Shown here: positions 51,082 through 59,206 of the stretch, one piece after another
How the letters are laid out: each line of letters starts with the position of its first letter
How positions within the stretch are numbered: the first letter of the stretch is position 1
NCBI RefSeq assembly: GCF_041690465.1
Contig: NZ_JAWLHG010000012.1
Location: 92,504 to 156,503 of the forward strand
Direction of reading: 5' to 3'
Length of the DNA stretch: 64,000 bases
From: Falsiroseomonas sp041690465
GTDB taxonomy: Bacteria; Pseudomonadota; Alphaproteobacteria; Acetobacterales; Acetobacteraceae
Position numbers and translations under genes: made by a program
The notes under the pieces: model-generated
What the model saw: the letters and a program-made list of their open reading frames with translations, nothing else
Databases searched by the model: none
Told to the model about the DNA's origin: nothing

Positions 51082-51471
51082 ATGGCCGATCCGCTCGCGC
51101 CGCTGCTGGACGGCTATGCCGAGGAACGGCTGCGCCTGCCGTTCTGCGAGGATTGCGGCCGCGCGCATCTCTATCCGCGCACCCGCTGCCCGCATTGCGG
51201 CAGTGCGCGCCTCAGCTGGCGCGAGGCGAGTGGGCGCGCGACGCTGGCAAGCTGGTCGGTGGTGCATCGCGCGCCCTCGCCGAACTTCGCCGGCGAGGTG
51301 CCCTACACCGTCGCGCTGGTGAAGCTCGCGGAGGGGCCGCAGATGATGGCGCGCGTGGTGGATGCGAAGGAAGCGGCGCTGCGGCTCGGCCTGCCACTGG
51401 CGCTGCGCTTCGCCACGCTGCCGGGCGGCGAGAGACGGCCGGTCTTCGCACCGGAGGAGCCCGCGCCATGA
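51082..51471 (+). CDS. DUF35 zinc-ribbon/OB-fold partner of the thiolase-like protein
   Basis: 129-residue acyl-CoA-associated protein: rubredoxin-like zinc ribbon with four Cys (FCEDCGR and CPHCGS, residues 22-40), then an OB fold (TLASWSVVHRAPSPNF, VPYTVALVKLAEGPQM). DUF35 proteins bind to and organise Ltp-type thiolase-fold enzymes. Gap of 3 bp after its partner; the stop overlaps the next ATG. Confidence 0.88.
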   Translation: MADPLAPLLDGYAEERLRLPFCEDCGRAHLYPRTRCPHCGSARLSWREASGRATLASWSVVHRAPSPNFAGEVPYTVALVKLAEGPQMMARVVDAKEAALRLGLPLALRFATLPGGERRPVFAPEEPAP

Positions 51472-52247
51472 CGGAGCCCGTGCTGCTCGAGCTTGCCGAC
51501 CACATTGCCTGGATCACGCTGAACCGGCCGGAGGCGATGAACGCGCTCAACGGCGCAGTACGCGAGGCCCTGCCGCGCGCAATCCGCGCCGCGGAGGCCG
51601 ATCCCGGGGTACGCGTGCTGGTGCTGCGCGGCGCCGGCGAGCGCGCCTTCTGCGCCGGCGCGGACATCAAGGAGTTCGTCGAGGTCGCCTCGCCGCCCGA
51701 ATACCGTCAGCAGCGCGTGCACGACAGCTGGATCGGCGCATTCGACCAGGCGCGCAAGCCGATCATCGCCAGCATCCACGGCGTGTGCCTGGGCGGCGGG
51801 CTTGAGATCTCGCTGGCCTGCGACATCCGCATCGCGGCGGATGATGCGCTGATCGGGCTGCCTGAGACGGGGCTCGGCATCATGACCGGCGTCGGCGGAT
51901 CGCAGCGCCTGCCGCGCGTCGTGGGGATGGGCGCTGCGCTCGACATGATGCTGACAGGCGAGCGCATCTCCGCCGCACGAGCGCGGGAGATCGGGCTCGT
52001 CACGCGCGTGGTGCCGCGGGCGGAGCTGCATGCGGCCACGGCGGCGCTGGCCGCGCATCTCGCCGCGCGACCGCCGATGGCCATGGCCTTCGCCAAGGAA
52101 GCGGTGCGCGGCGCCATGGACCTGCCGCTGCGCGAGGGCATGCGGCTGGAGGTGGACCTGCTGACCCTGCTGCTCAACACCGAAGACCGTCTGGAGGCGG
52201 CACGCGCCTTCCGCGAGAAACGTCCGCCGAACTTCAGCGGACGATAA
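51468..52247 (+). CDS. Enoyl-CoA hydratase
   Basis: 259-residue crotonase with both catalytic Glu (Glu113 in GGGLEISLACD, Glu133 in LPETGLG) and the oxyanion-hole regions FCAGADIKEF and HGVCLGGGLE. It should hydrate the enoyl-CoA made by the upstream dehydrogenase. Last enzyme before the binding-protein genes; 26 bp to the next start. Coupled to the DUF35 gene by ATGA. Confidence 0.9.
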   Translation: MTEPVLLELADHIAWITLNRPEAMNALNGAVREALPRAIRAAEADPGVRVLVLRGAGERAFCAGADIKEFVEVASPPEYRQQRVHDSWIGAFDQARKPIIASIHGVCLGGGLEISLACDIRIAADDALIGLPETGLGIMTGVGGSQRLPRVVGMGAALDMMLTGERISAARAREIGLVTRVVPRAELHAATAALAAHLAARPPMAMAFAKEAVRGAMDLPLREGMRLEVDLLTLLLNTEDRLEAARAFREKRPPNFSGR

Positions 52248-52273
52248 CAACGACACGGAGGAGGAAACCGGTC

Positions 52274-53257
52274 ATGTCAGAGATCACCCGCAGGACGTTG
52301 CTCGCCGCGATGGGCGGCCTCGCCGCCACATCCCCCTTTGGGCCGGCCTTCGCGCAGGGCGAGTTCCCGAACCGGCCCATCCGCCTGATCAATCCCTGGA
52401 CGCCGGGTGGGCCGGCCGACACGGTGGGCCGCCCCGTCGCACAGAAGGCGAGCGAATCGCTCGGGCAACCGGTGGTGATGGAGAACCGGCCCGGCGCGAA
52501 CGGCACCATCGGCGCCACCTTCGTCGCGCGGGCGGCGCCCGATGGCTACACGCTGTTCTTCTCCCATGTCGGGCCCATTGCAATCAGCCCGAACTTCGCG
52601 AGTGGGCTGCAATTCGACCCGATCCGGGACTTCACGCCGATCACCCAGCTGGTCTCCGGCCCGATCGTGCTGGTGGTGCGGCCGGACGTGCCGGCGCGCA
52701 GCGTGCCGGAACTGCTGGAGCTGGCGAAGCGGCAGCCGGGGCAGCTCAGCTATGGCTCGGTGGGCCCGGCGAGCACCACGCACCTAGCCGGCGAGATGCT
52801 CGCGCTGATGGGCAAGGTGCAATTGCTGCACGTGCCCTACCAGGGCGCGGCGCCGGTCATCACGGACCTGCTGGGCGGGCGCATCCACTTCGCCTTCATC
52901 AACTTCTCCGCCGCCATCGCGCAGGCGCAGGCCGGCAAGCTGCACGTCATCGCCGTCTCCACGCCGCGCCGTTCGGTCAAGCTGCCGGATGTGCCGACGG
53001 TGGCGGAGACGCTGCCGGGCTTCGAGGTGAATTCCTGGTACGGCATCATGGGGCCGGGCGGCCTGCCGCGGCCGATCGTGGACAAGCTCCACCAGGCCTT
53101 CGCGGCCGCGATCCGCTCGCCGGAGATCTCCTCGGCGCTGGAGGCGCAGGGGTTCGGCATCGAGGCGACGACGCCCGACCAGTACGCGCAGAAGATCCGC
53201 GACGACCTGCGCCGCTGGGGCGAGCTGCAGCGCGCCACCAACATCCGTATCGGCTGA
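52274..53257 (+). CDS. Bug/TctC-family periplasmic binding protein 1
   Basis: 327-residue extracytoplasmic solute receptor of the Bug (TctC) family. A Tat-type signal with TRRTLLAAMGG is followed by YPNRPIRL-like FPNRPIRLINPWTPGGPADT, the family's carboxylate-binding loop, and VPYQGAAPVITDLLGG. A strong ribosome site GGAGGAGG lies ten bases ahead. These receptors usually feed TctAB permeases with carboxylates; no permease gene is in this operon. Confidence 0.9.
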   Translation: MSEITRRTLLAAMGGLAATSPFGPAFAQGEFPNRPIRLINPWTPGGPADTVGRPVAQKASESLGQPVVMENRPGANGTIGATFVARAAPDGYTLFFSHVGPIAISPNFASGLQFDPIRDFTPITQLVSGPIVLVVRPDVPARSVPELLELAKRQPGQLSYGSVGPASTTHLAGEMLALMGKVQLLHVPYQGAAPVITDLLGGRIHFAFINFSAAIAQAQAGKLHVIAVSTPRRSVKLPDVPTVAETLPGFEVNSWYGIMGPGGLPRPIVDKLHQAFAAAIRSPEISSALEAQGFGIEATTPDQYAQKIRDDLRRWGELQRATNIRIG

Positions 53258-53269
53258 GGCCCGGACGTC

Positions 53270-54115
53270 ATGGCGATGCGGATCTGGCACCAGGGGCTGG
53301 TGATCTTCGACGACCTGCCGGAGTACCGCGCGGCGACGGAGCGGCACCTCCGCGCCGTCGTCCGCCCGGACACGGAGGTCGTGATGCACGGCATCCTGCG
53401 CGGCACCTACTCCACCGGCTACCCGATCGACGAGTTGCAGTTCCGTCCGCTCGCCATGATGCATCGCAGCCAGCCGGTGGCCGCCGCCTATGCCGCGGAA
53501 CGCCAGGGCTTCGATGCCTTCGTGATGAGCTACCTCAGCGGCGTGATGCTGCCGGAGATCCGCGCTCTGGTGGACATCCCCGTGGTGAATTACCTGGAAG
53601 CGGCGGCGCATTTCGCGACGATGTATGGCTACCGCTTCGGCATCACCCGCTTCGCGCCGCAGCTCGGTGGCGAAATCAAGGAGTTCCTCGACTCCATCGG
53701 TCTGGGGAACAGCTTCGCCGGCACCGTCGCATCGGGCTACAGCTACAAGGAGATCTTCGGCGGCTTCGCCTCACCGGATGCGGTGATCGAGAGATTCCAC
53801 GAAACGGTGCGCAACTTCAGCAGGGAGACGGGTGCCGACGTGATCATCCCGGGCGAGATGCCGCAGAACATCTTCCTCACCAGCAATGGCGTGCACCGCG
53901 TAGATGAGATCCCGATCATCGACGGCGTCGGCGTCACCTACAAGCTGGCAGAGGTGATGGTGGACCTGAAGCGGCAATTCGGCCTGTCGCGCAGTCGCCA
54001 GGGACAGAAGAACTGGCGGCCGCCGCCGGAGCGCGTGGCGGATGTCATGCGCTTCTACGGCATGGACAGGATGTGGAAGGCCGTCGGCGCCTTGGATGAA
54101 GGAGGACGAGAATGA
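53270..54115 (+). CDS. Asp/Glu racemase-fold protein lacking all cysteines
   Basis: 281-residue protein of the Asp/Glu/hydantoin racemase superfamily: FDAFVMSYLSGVMLPEIRAL, IPVVNYLEAAAHFATMYGYRFGITRF and ADVIIPGEMPQNIFL follow the two-domain layout. Family racemases use two cysteines, and arylmalonate decarboxylase uses one; this protein contains no Cys at all. A racemase reaction by the known mechanism is thus excluded, so it may be a lyase, isomerase of another mechanism, or binding protein. It lies between two Bug receptors, with a 12-bp gap before it and ATGA overlap after it. Confidence 0.75.
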   Translation: MAMRIWHQGLVIFDDLPEYRAATERHLRAVVRPDTEVVMHGILRGTYSTGYPIDELQFRPLAMMHRSQPVAAAYAAERQGFDAFVMSYLSGVMLPEIRALVDIPVVNYLEAAAHFATMYGYRFGITRFAPQLGGEIKEFLDSIGLGNSFAGTVASGYSYKEIFGGFASPDAVIERFHETVRNFSRETGADVIIPGEMPQNIFLTSNGVHRVDEIPIIDGVGVTYKLAEVMVDLKRQFGLSRSRQGQKNWRPPPERVADVMRFYGMDRMWKAVGALDEGGRE

Positions 54116-55098
54116 CCGGTTCCATCACGCGCCGGGCTGCGCTGCTCGGCGCCGCCGCACTGCTCGCGCCCGGCACGCTGCATGCGCAGGGCGCAGGCGA
54201 CTACCCGAACCGGCCGATCCGGCTGGTCGTGCCCTGGCCACCAGGCGGGCCGATCGACCTTGCCGCGCGACCGGTTGCGCAGCGCATGGCGGAACTGCTC
54301 GGCCAGCCCGTGGTGATCGAGAACCGCGCCGGCGCAAACGGCACGATCGGCGCCGCGCACGTCGCGCAGGCCACGCCGGATGGCTACACGCTGCTCATCG
54401 CCTCTCCGGGCACCGTTTCGATCCATCCGCTGGCGCGCGGCGAGCGTGGCTATGATCCGCTCAAGCTCTACGCGCCGATCTCCCAGCTGGTCTCCAGCCC
54501 ATCGGTGCTGATCACACGGCCGGACCTGCCGGCGCGGACCCTGGCGGAGCTGGTTGCCTTTGCCAAGGCCAACCCGGGCAAGCTCACCTACGGCTCCGCC
54601 GGGCCGGCCAGCATCAACCATCTCAGCGGCGCGACGCTCGCGGCAATGGCTGGCGTCGAGATGCTGCACGTGCCGTATCAGGGCGCGGCACCCATGATGA
54701 ACGACATCATCGCCGGCCGGGTGGACATGGCGTTCACCGGCATCGGCGTGGCGTCGCGGCTGATGCGCGAGGGCAAGGTGCGCGGCCTCGCACTGGGGAA
54801 TGCGCGGCGCAGCCCGGCGCTGCCTGACGTGCCCACCGTGGGCGAGACCTATGCCGGCTTCCAGGCGGACAATTGGTACGGGCTGCTTGCGCCCACCGGC
54901 ACCCCGCAGCCGATCGTGCAGAAGCTGCACGCCACGGCGGTGGCGGCGGTGAACTCCCCGGAGGTGCGGCGCGTGCTGGAGAGCGGCGGGGTGGAGCCGG
55001 CGCCGTCCGAAAGCCCCGCCGCCTTCGCCGAGATGTTCCTCGAGGACCTCGAGCGCTGGCGACGGGCGGTGCGCGTCGCCGGGCTGAGCAGCGACTGA
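54112..55098 (+). CDS. Bug/TctC-family periplasmic binding protein 2
   Basis: 328-residue second Bug receptor, with signal TRRAALLGAAALL, YPNRPIRLVVPWPPGGPIDL and VPYQGAAPMMNDIIAG. It is clearly related to the receptor encoded 1.8 kb upstream but diverged, so the operon may take up two related acids, or the copies may be tuned differently. Coupled by ATGA to the racemase-fold gene. Last gene of the operon, followed by a long hairpin. Confidence 0.9.
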   Translation: MTGSITRRAALLGAAALLAPGTLHAQGAGDYPNRPIRLVVPWPPGGPIDLAARPVAQRMAELLGQPVVIENRAGANGTIGAAHVAQATPDGYTLLIASPGTVSIHPLARGERGYDPLKLYAPISQLVSSPSVLITRPDLPARTLAELVAFAKANPGKLTYGSAGPASINHLSGATLAAMAGVEMLHVPYQGAAPMMNDIIAGRVDMAFTGIGVASRLMREGKVRGLALGNARRSPALPDVPTVGETYAGFQADNWYGLLAPTGTPQPIVQKLHATAVAAVNSPEVRRVLESGGVEPAPSESPAAFAEMFLEDLERWRRAVRVAGLSSD

Positions 55099-55102
55099 GG
55101 CA

Positions 55103-55139
55103 GTGCGCGTGGGCCTGCGCCGTGCAGGCCCGCGCGCGC
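55103..55139 (+). terminator. Long GC hairpin ending the catabolic operon
   Basis: 17-pair stem (two G-T wobbles) around GGGCCTGC / GCAGGCCC with loop GCCGT, starting five bases after the operon's last stop. No T-tract, but its position and length suggest a transcript end or 3' protection. Confidence 0.55.
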
Positions 55140-55503
55140 CGCAATCGCCGCCGAAACAGGGCATGTGCGCAGGGTCGCGCCCGGCGCGCAGCTTCGGCAC
55201 TTCGCCGGTCAAGCGCTCTCGGGTGCCGGAGCCGCAGGCGAACCGGGCCGCGCACCCGCCGGGAAACCCGCATGGTGGCGATCGGGGTCTGCTCGTCGGA
55301 GGAGTGTTCAGCGCCGTGCCCGGGCTGCAGAGCCTGGTGGCGATGGCGACCGGCCTGCCGCTGATGCTCTACACGGCAAAGCCGCGCTACGGCAGCCGGC
55401 CCTGGCGTCAAGTGGTGCGCTTGCCCGGCCGCCGCGGCCCTGCCAGCCTGCGGCGATCGAGCGCGAGTCCGGGCCGCAGCATGGCATTCCCACCATCATC
55501 GCA
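55140..55503. other. Long non-coding stretch
   Basis: About 360 bp between the operon-ending hairpin and the DUF6056 gene. A few frames are open but show no domain, ribosome site or signal peptide. I see no RNA gene; it should hold the promoter for the downstream gene. Confidence 0.4.
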
Positions 55504-56826
55504 ATGCGGTCCCTGACCGCACGTCAGGGGCGCGATGCGGCGCTGCTGCTGCTCGGGCTGGCCGTCTTCGCCGCCAACCTCGCGACGCCGCTCTGGGGCG
55601 ACGATTGGTGCCGGCTGGGCCTGCCGGACCTCGCGGCCGTGCTTGCCCGCACGGCGGAGGAATACCGCGGCTGGACCGGCCGCATCGGGCCGCTGCTGCT
55701 GACCTATCTCGCACTCGGGCCGGGCCGCGCCGTGCCGCTGCCGTGGCTGGAAGCGGCGAACACGCTCGCCTTTCTTGCGATCTTGGTGCTGCTCATGCGG
55801 CTGGTCACGCGCGCAACCGGAGAGGCGGCGCCGGCACGCGGCTTCGCCGGCAGCTTCGCGACCTGGCTGGGTGCCGGGCTGATGCTGTGGTGGCTGCCAC
55901 GGGCGATCGGCGAGGCGGCGCTGTGGAAGACCGGTGCGATCAACTACGCCTGGGCGGTGGCGCTGGAACTGCTTGTCCTGGAGCGCGCGCTGGCGTGGAG
56001 CGCGATGACGCAGCGGCCGCGCCTTGCCCCGGCGCTTGCTCTCGCGCTGATCGCCGCCTTTGCCGCAACCTTCCTGGAGCCGCTCGCGGTGCTGGCGACG
56101 GCCGCCCTGGGTGGGCTGGCGCTGCTCGCCGGGCGGCGCGCGGCGCCGGCAACGGCGGCACTGGCCGTGCTCGCCGGGGCGCATCTGCTGGGGCTGCTTG
56201 CGCTGCTGCTGGCGCCCGGCAACTTCGTGCGCGCGGCGGAGACCGCGGCGACCTCGCCGGTCGAACGGATCGAGGGCTGGATCGGCTTCGTCGGTAGCCT
56301 GTTCGATCCGCTCTGGATCTTGGCGGTGGTGTTGATCGCGTTGGCGTGGCGGGTGCCAGGCAGCCGCGCGCGGCCGGCCTGGCAACCCGCCCTGCCCTTC
56401 CTGCTCGCGGCCATCGCCTACCTGTTGATCCTGCTGCCGCTGCCCCGCGAGGCGCTGGCGGCGCGCGTTTCCTTCCCGGCGAGCGTGGCACTGGTCGGCG
56501 CGCTGCTCACCGCCTTCGTGGCGCGACCCGCCCTGCCGCGGCGCGAGGCCGCGCTCGCCGCGGGGCTGGCGTTGCTGTTCGTCGGGCAGGCGGCGATCGT
56601 CGCGCGGGACCTGGCGCCAATCGCACGCGCGCAGGATGCGTGGATGGAGGCCATCGCGCGCCAGCCGGGTGCCGCGGAGGTGGCGTTGCCGCTGGTGCTG
56701 GACGGCCGCCGCAGCTGGGTCGCGCGCAAGCACCGGTTCTTCATCGGCATCACGCGCGACCCGCGGCACCAGTTCAACATCTGCTTCGCGCGCCAGCACG
56801 GGCTGTCCGCCGTGCGCGGCATCTGA
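55504..56826 (+). CDS. DUF6056-like polytopic membrane protein
   Basis: 440-residue membrane protein with about ten hydrophobic segments. The first helix leads to LATPLWGDDWCRLG, a GDDxC sequence in the first periplasmic loop resembling the acidic loop of GT-C glycosyltransferase-like DUF6056 proteins, and WRIG-like GWTGRIGPLLL. A soluble C-terminal end follows. A role in transferring sugars from lipid carriers is possible but unproven. Not linked to other glycosylation genes. ATG 55504. Confidence 0.7.
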   Translation: MRSLTARQGRDAALLLLGLAVFAANLATPLWGDDWCRLGLPDLAAVLARTAEEYRGWTGRIGPLLLTYLALGPGRAVPLPWLEAANTLAFLAILVLLMRLVTRATGEAAPARGFAGSFATWLGAGLMLWWLPRAIGEAALWKTGAINYAWAVALELLVLERALAWSAMTQRPRLAPALALALIAAFAATFLEPLAVLATAALGGLALLAGRRAAPATAALAVLAGAHLLGLLALLLAPGNFVRAAETAATSPVERIEGWIGFVGSLFDPLWILAVVLIALAWRVPGSRARPAWQPALPFLLAAIAYLLILLPLPREALAARVSFPASVALVGALLTAFVARPALPRREAALAAGLALLFVGQAAIVARDLAPIARAQDAWMEAIARQPGAAEVALPLVLDGRRSWVARKHRFFIGITRDPRHQFNICFARQHGLSAVRGI

Positions 56827-56842
56827 CCGCGCACGCGAGCCA

Positions 56843-57802
56843 TCAGCCGATGCGGCGGAACACCGAAGTCATGAAGGCAGTCCAGCTGCCATCCTCGCCC
56901 AGCACCTGCGAGGTCAGCACGCGCTCGTCCTCGCCGCGCATCTCGACCACGTCGCGGTAGCGCGCCATCCCCTGGCCGCTCATGGCAGGACCTTCGGTGT
57001 CCAGCGTCAGTGTGTGGCCGTCCTCCTCCAGCCTGCCATCATAGACGAACATGTGCGGCATCATCGAGCCGATGAAGGTGCCGCGGAAGCGCTTCGCCAC
57101 CGGGTCGAAGCCCATGCTGATGGTCCAGCGCGCCATCGCGCCGCCTGGCATCTCGCCCTCGCTCGCGCCGATCACCCAGTAGCCGCCGAGCGAGCGCACG
57201 CGCTCGGTGCCCGTGGCGCGCTCCATCGGCTTGTCGGGGCCCATGCTGCATTCGGTCTCGTAGCGCCATTCGCCGAGCAGGCGGTGCAGCCAGCCATGCT
57301 CGGGCGCGGGCGGCGCCGCACCCGGGCAGGGCGTGGGCGAAGCCAGGACATGCGCGGTGAGCTTGTCGAGCGTCTCACCCCAGCCCTTGACGAAGCCCAT
57401 CTCCTCATGCGCCGCGCGCATCGCCTCCGTCGGGTGGCGCCAGATGACCGAGAGGCGCGTGCCCTCGCCCTCCGCCTCGAAGTTGAGCGTGCCGGTCGCG
57501 CCGACCAGCGGGCCGCAGCTGTCGTCCACCACGCGCAGCACCAGGCGGTGCGGCGCCGCGACCTCGTCGATCGCCATCAGGTTCGGGTACTCCTTGCCGT
57601 CGGCATCGCGCATCAGCGTGCGGTGGAAGCCGCCGGGGCAGAGATCCACCTCGGCTTCGGGCGTGGTCATGCCGTAGGGGCCGAACCACTGCTTGATGCG
57701 GTCCGGCTGTGTCCAGGCTTCGAAGACCTGCGCAGGCGGCGCCGGGATGCGGCGGGTCATGGCGAGGTTGCGCGCATCGGCGCCGGTGACGTTGGTGTCC
57801 AT
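56843..57802 (-). CDS. Fused SRPBCC (AHSA1-like) and DUF1579 protein
   Basis: 319 residues. Residues 8-150 are an SRPBCC/AHSA1 ligand-binding domain (RRIPAPPAQVFEAWTQPDRI, VIWRHPTEAMR); residues 165-315 resemble DUF1579 (HGWLHRLLGEWRYET, GYWVIGASEG, GFDPVAKRFRGTFIG). The fusion of the two is notable; separate copies occur elsewhere. Last gene of the ArsR operon. Function unknown; SRPBCC proteins bind hydrophobic ligands. Confidence 0.8.
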   Translation of the reverse strand: MDTNVTGADARNLAMTRRIPAPPAQVFEAWTQPDRIKQWFGPYGMTTPEAEVDLCPGGFHRTLMRDADGKEYPNLMAIDEVAAPHRLVLRVVDDSCGPLVGATGTLNFEAEGEGTRLSVIWRHPTEAMRAAHEEMGFVKGWGETLDKLTAHVLASPTPCPGAAPPAPEHGWLHRLLGEWRYETECSMGPDKPMERATGTERVRSLGGYWVIGASEGEMPGGAMARWTISMGFDPVAKRFRGTFIGSMMPHMFVYDGRLEEDGHTLTLDTEGPAMSGQGMARYRDVVEMRGEDERVLTSQVLGEDGSWTAFMTSVFRRIG

Positions 57803-57842
57803 GGCTGTTCCTTCCGAGTGTCGGGGTGGTGCGCCGCTTGCC

Positions 57843-58289
57843 TCAGGGTCGCAGCTCGAAGGCGGCGCGGAGGCTGCCGTCCATGTGGAAGGGGACGGAG
57901 CCGTGGGTGTGCGCGACGTGCCAGGCGCCATTGCGGCGTTCGAAGCCGATGGTGAGGCGCATCCACAGGTCCAGCGGCGTGCCATCCGTTTCCGTTGCGC
58001 GCAGGCGGGCGAAGCCGGCGCCCCAGGCGACGTCGCCATCGCCGGTGATGCGCAGCTCGTGGAGCTCTTCCTCGATCGGGCCCCGCTTGGTCGCGAACCA
58101 GTCGCGGTGGCGCTGCGCCTGCATGGCCGCGCCACGGCTGGCAAGGGGCGGCGCCAGGTCGAAGACCAGCACGTCATCCGAGCACAGCCCGGCCAGCGCA
58201 TCGGCATTGCGGTCGTGCAGCGCCTGGCTCCAGGCGTCGAGCAGCAGGCGGATCTCGGCGTGGCCCGCGAAGGCGGCGTGCATGTCCAT
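57843..58289 (-). CDS. SnoaL-like (NTF2-fold) protein
   Basis: 148-residue NTF2-fold domain: AEIRLLLDAWSQALHDRNADALAGLCSDD and WGAGFARLRATE are typical of SnoaL_3-like proteins. Third gene of the ArsR operon, starting 22 bp after the SRPBCC gene. Catalytic role uncertain. ATG 58289; a second ATG two codons on. Confidence 0.8.
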   Translation of the reverse strand: MDMHAAFAGHAEIRLLLDAWSQALHDRNADALAGLCSDDVLVFDLAPPLASRGAAMQAQRHRDWFATKRGPIEEELHELRITGDGDVAWGAGFARLRATETDGTPLDLWMRLTIGFERRNGAWHVAHTHGSVPFHMDGSLRAAFELRP

Positions 58290-58311
58290 GGTCAGCCTTC
58301 CTCGAGTGGTG

Positions 58312-58752
58312 TCAGGCATCGGCTTCGAGCACGGCGAGCAGGCGCTCGAGCGATTCGGTCCAGCCGCGGGTGTGGCGCTTCGCGGTGTCGGCATCGGCGA
58401 AGCGGTCGTGGGTGAGCGTCACTTCCGTGCCGTCCGGCAGGACGCGGAAGACGACGGTGACGCGCGAGACACGCTCCGGCGTGCTGACCCAATGCCAGGA
58501 GAAGACGAGGCGCTTCTCCTGCTCGATCTCCAGGTAGCTGCCGGTGGCCTCGTGGCGCTCGCCATTGTCCTCGCGCAGCGCGACGCGGAAGCGGCCGCCC
58601 TCGCGCAGATCGGCCTCGGCCTCCTCGGCGCGCGTATGATGCGGGCCGAACCAGAGCAGCATCAGCTCGGGCCGCGTCCAGGCGGCCCACACACGGGACG
58701 GTGGTGCCTTGATGCGCTTCACCAGGGTGAGGCTGGGGGCAACCACGTTCAT
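58312..58752 (-). CDS. SRPBCC (AHSA1-like) domain protein
   Basis: 146-residue single-domain protein: KRIKAPPSRVWAAWTRPELM, LLWFGP, FSWHWVSTPERVSRVTV and a C-terminal RGWTESLERLLAVL helix. Such proteins are frequent partners of ArsR regulators in the same operon, as here: the ATG at 58752 overlaps the arsR stop. Confidence 0.88.
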   Translation of the reverse strand: MNVVAPSLTLVKRIKAPPSRVWAAWTRPELMLLWFGPHHTRAEEAEADLREGGRFRVALREDNGERHEATGSYLEIEQEKRLVFSWHWVSTPERVSRVTVVFRVLPDGTEVTLTHDRFADADTAKRHTRGWTESLERLLAVLEADA

Positions 58753-59078
58753 CGGTCGGACTCCTGCTGCTCCACCGCGGCCGCGAGGCGATCGAGGCTT
58801 TCGGACCAGAAGCGCTGATAGCGGCTGAGCCAGGCCATCGCGTCCTCCATCGGCGCCGCGGTGAGGCGGCAGGCGACGACGCGCCCGGTCTTGCGGCGCG
58901 CGACCAGCCCGGCTTCCTCCAGCACGTCCAGGTGCTTCATCACCGCCGGCAGCGAGATCGGCAGCGGGCGGGCAAGTTCGCTCACCGAGATCCCGTCCTC
59001 GGCCTCCAGCCGTGCCAGCAATGCGCGGCGGGTGGGGTCGGCGAGGGCGCCGAAGACGCGGTCCAGCGGAGAGGCCAT
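58749..59078 (-). CDS. ArsR-family regulator without metal site
   Basis: 109-residue winged helix protein beginning SPLDRVFGALADPTRRALLARL with the recognition helix SLPAVMKHLDVLEEAGLV. No Cys pair of arsenic-sensing ArsR is present, as is usual for the SRPBCC-linked subgroup. ATG 59078 is chosen: in-frame ATGs at 59090 and 59102 lie inside or at the edge of the operator palindrome. First gene of a four-gene operon it probably represses. Confidence 0.85.
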   Translation of the reverse strand: MASPLDRVFGALADPTRRALLARLEAEDGISVSELARPLPISLPAVMKHLDVLEEAGLVARRKTGRVVACRLTAAPMEDAMAWLSRYQRFWSESLDRLAAAVEQQESDR

Positions 59079-59079
59079 T

Positions 59080-59101
59080 TGCTTAACCATACGGTTAAGC
59101 A
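59080..59101. promoter_or_regulatory. ArsR operator palindrome
   Basis: Perfect 9-bp arms TGCTTAACC and GGTTAAGCA around a 4-bp centre ATAC, directly before the arsR start. A low-GC island in GC-rich DNA and the obvious autoregulatory site. Confidence 0.7.
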
Positions 59102-59206
59102 TGAGCGCTTCGCGGCGGCCCGTCAATGCCCGGCTTGCGGGATCGCGTGGGCGTGACACGAACCCCAGGCCTTGGCGGATCGCGGGAGGCAGGTGGAGAG
59201 TGGGGC

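Noticed and set aside
55103..55516. 137-residue plus-strand open frame before the DUF6056 gene
   Set aside because: Starts within a hairpin, has no ribosome site or domain and Arg/Pro/Ser-rich content typical of non-coding GC-rich DNA.
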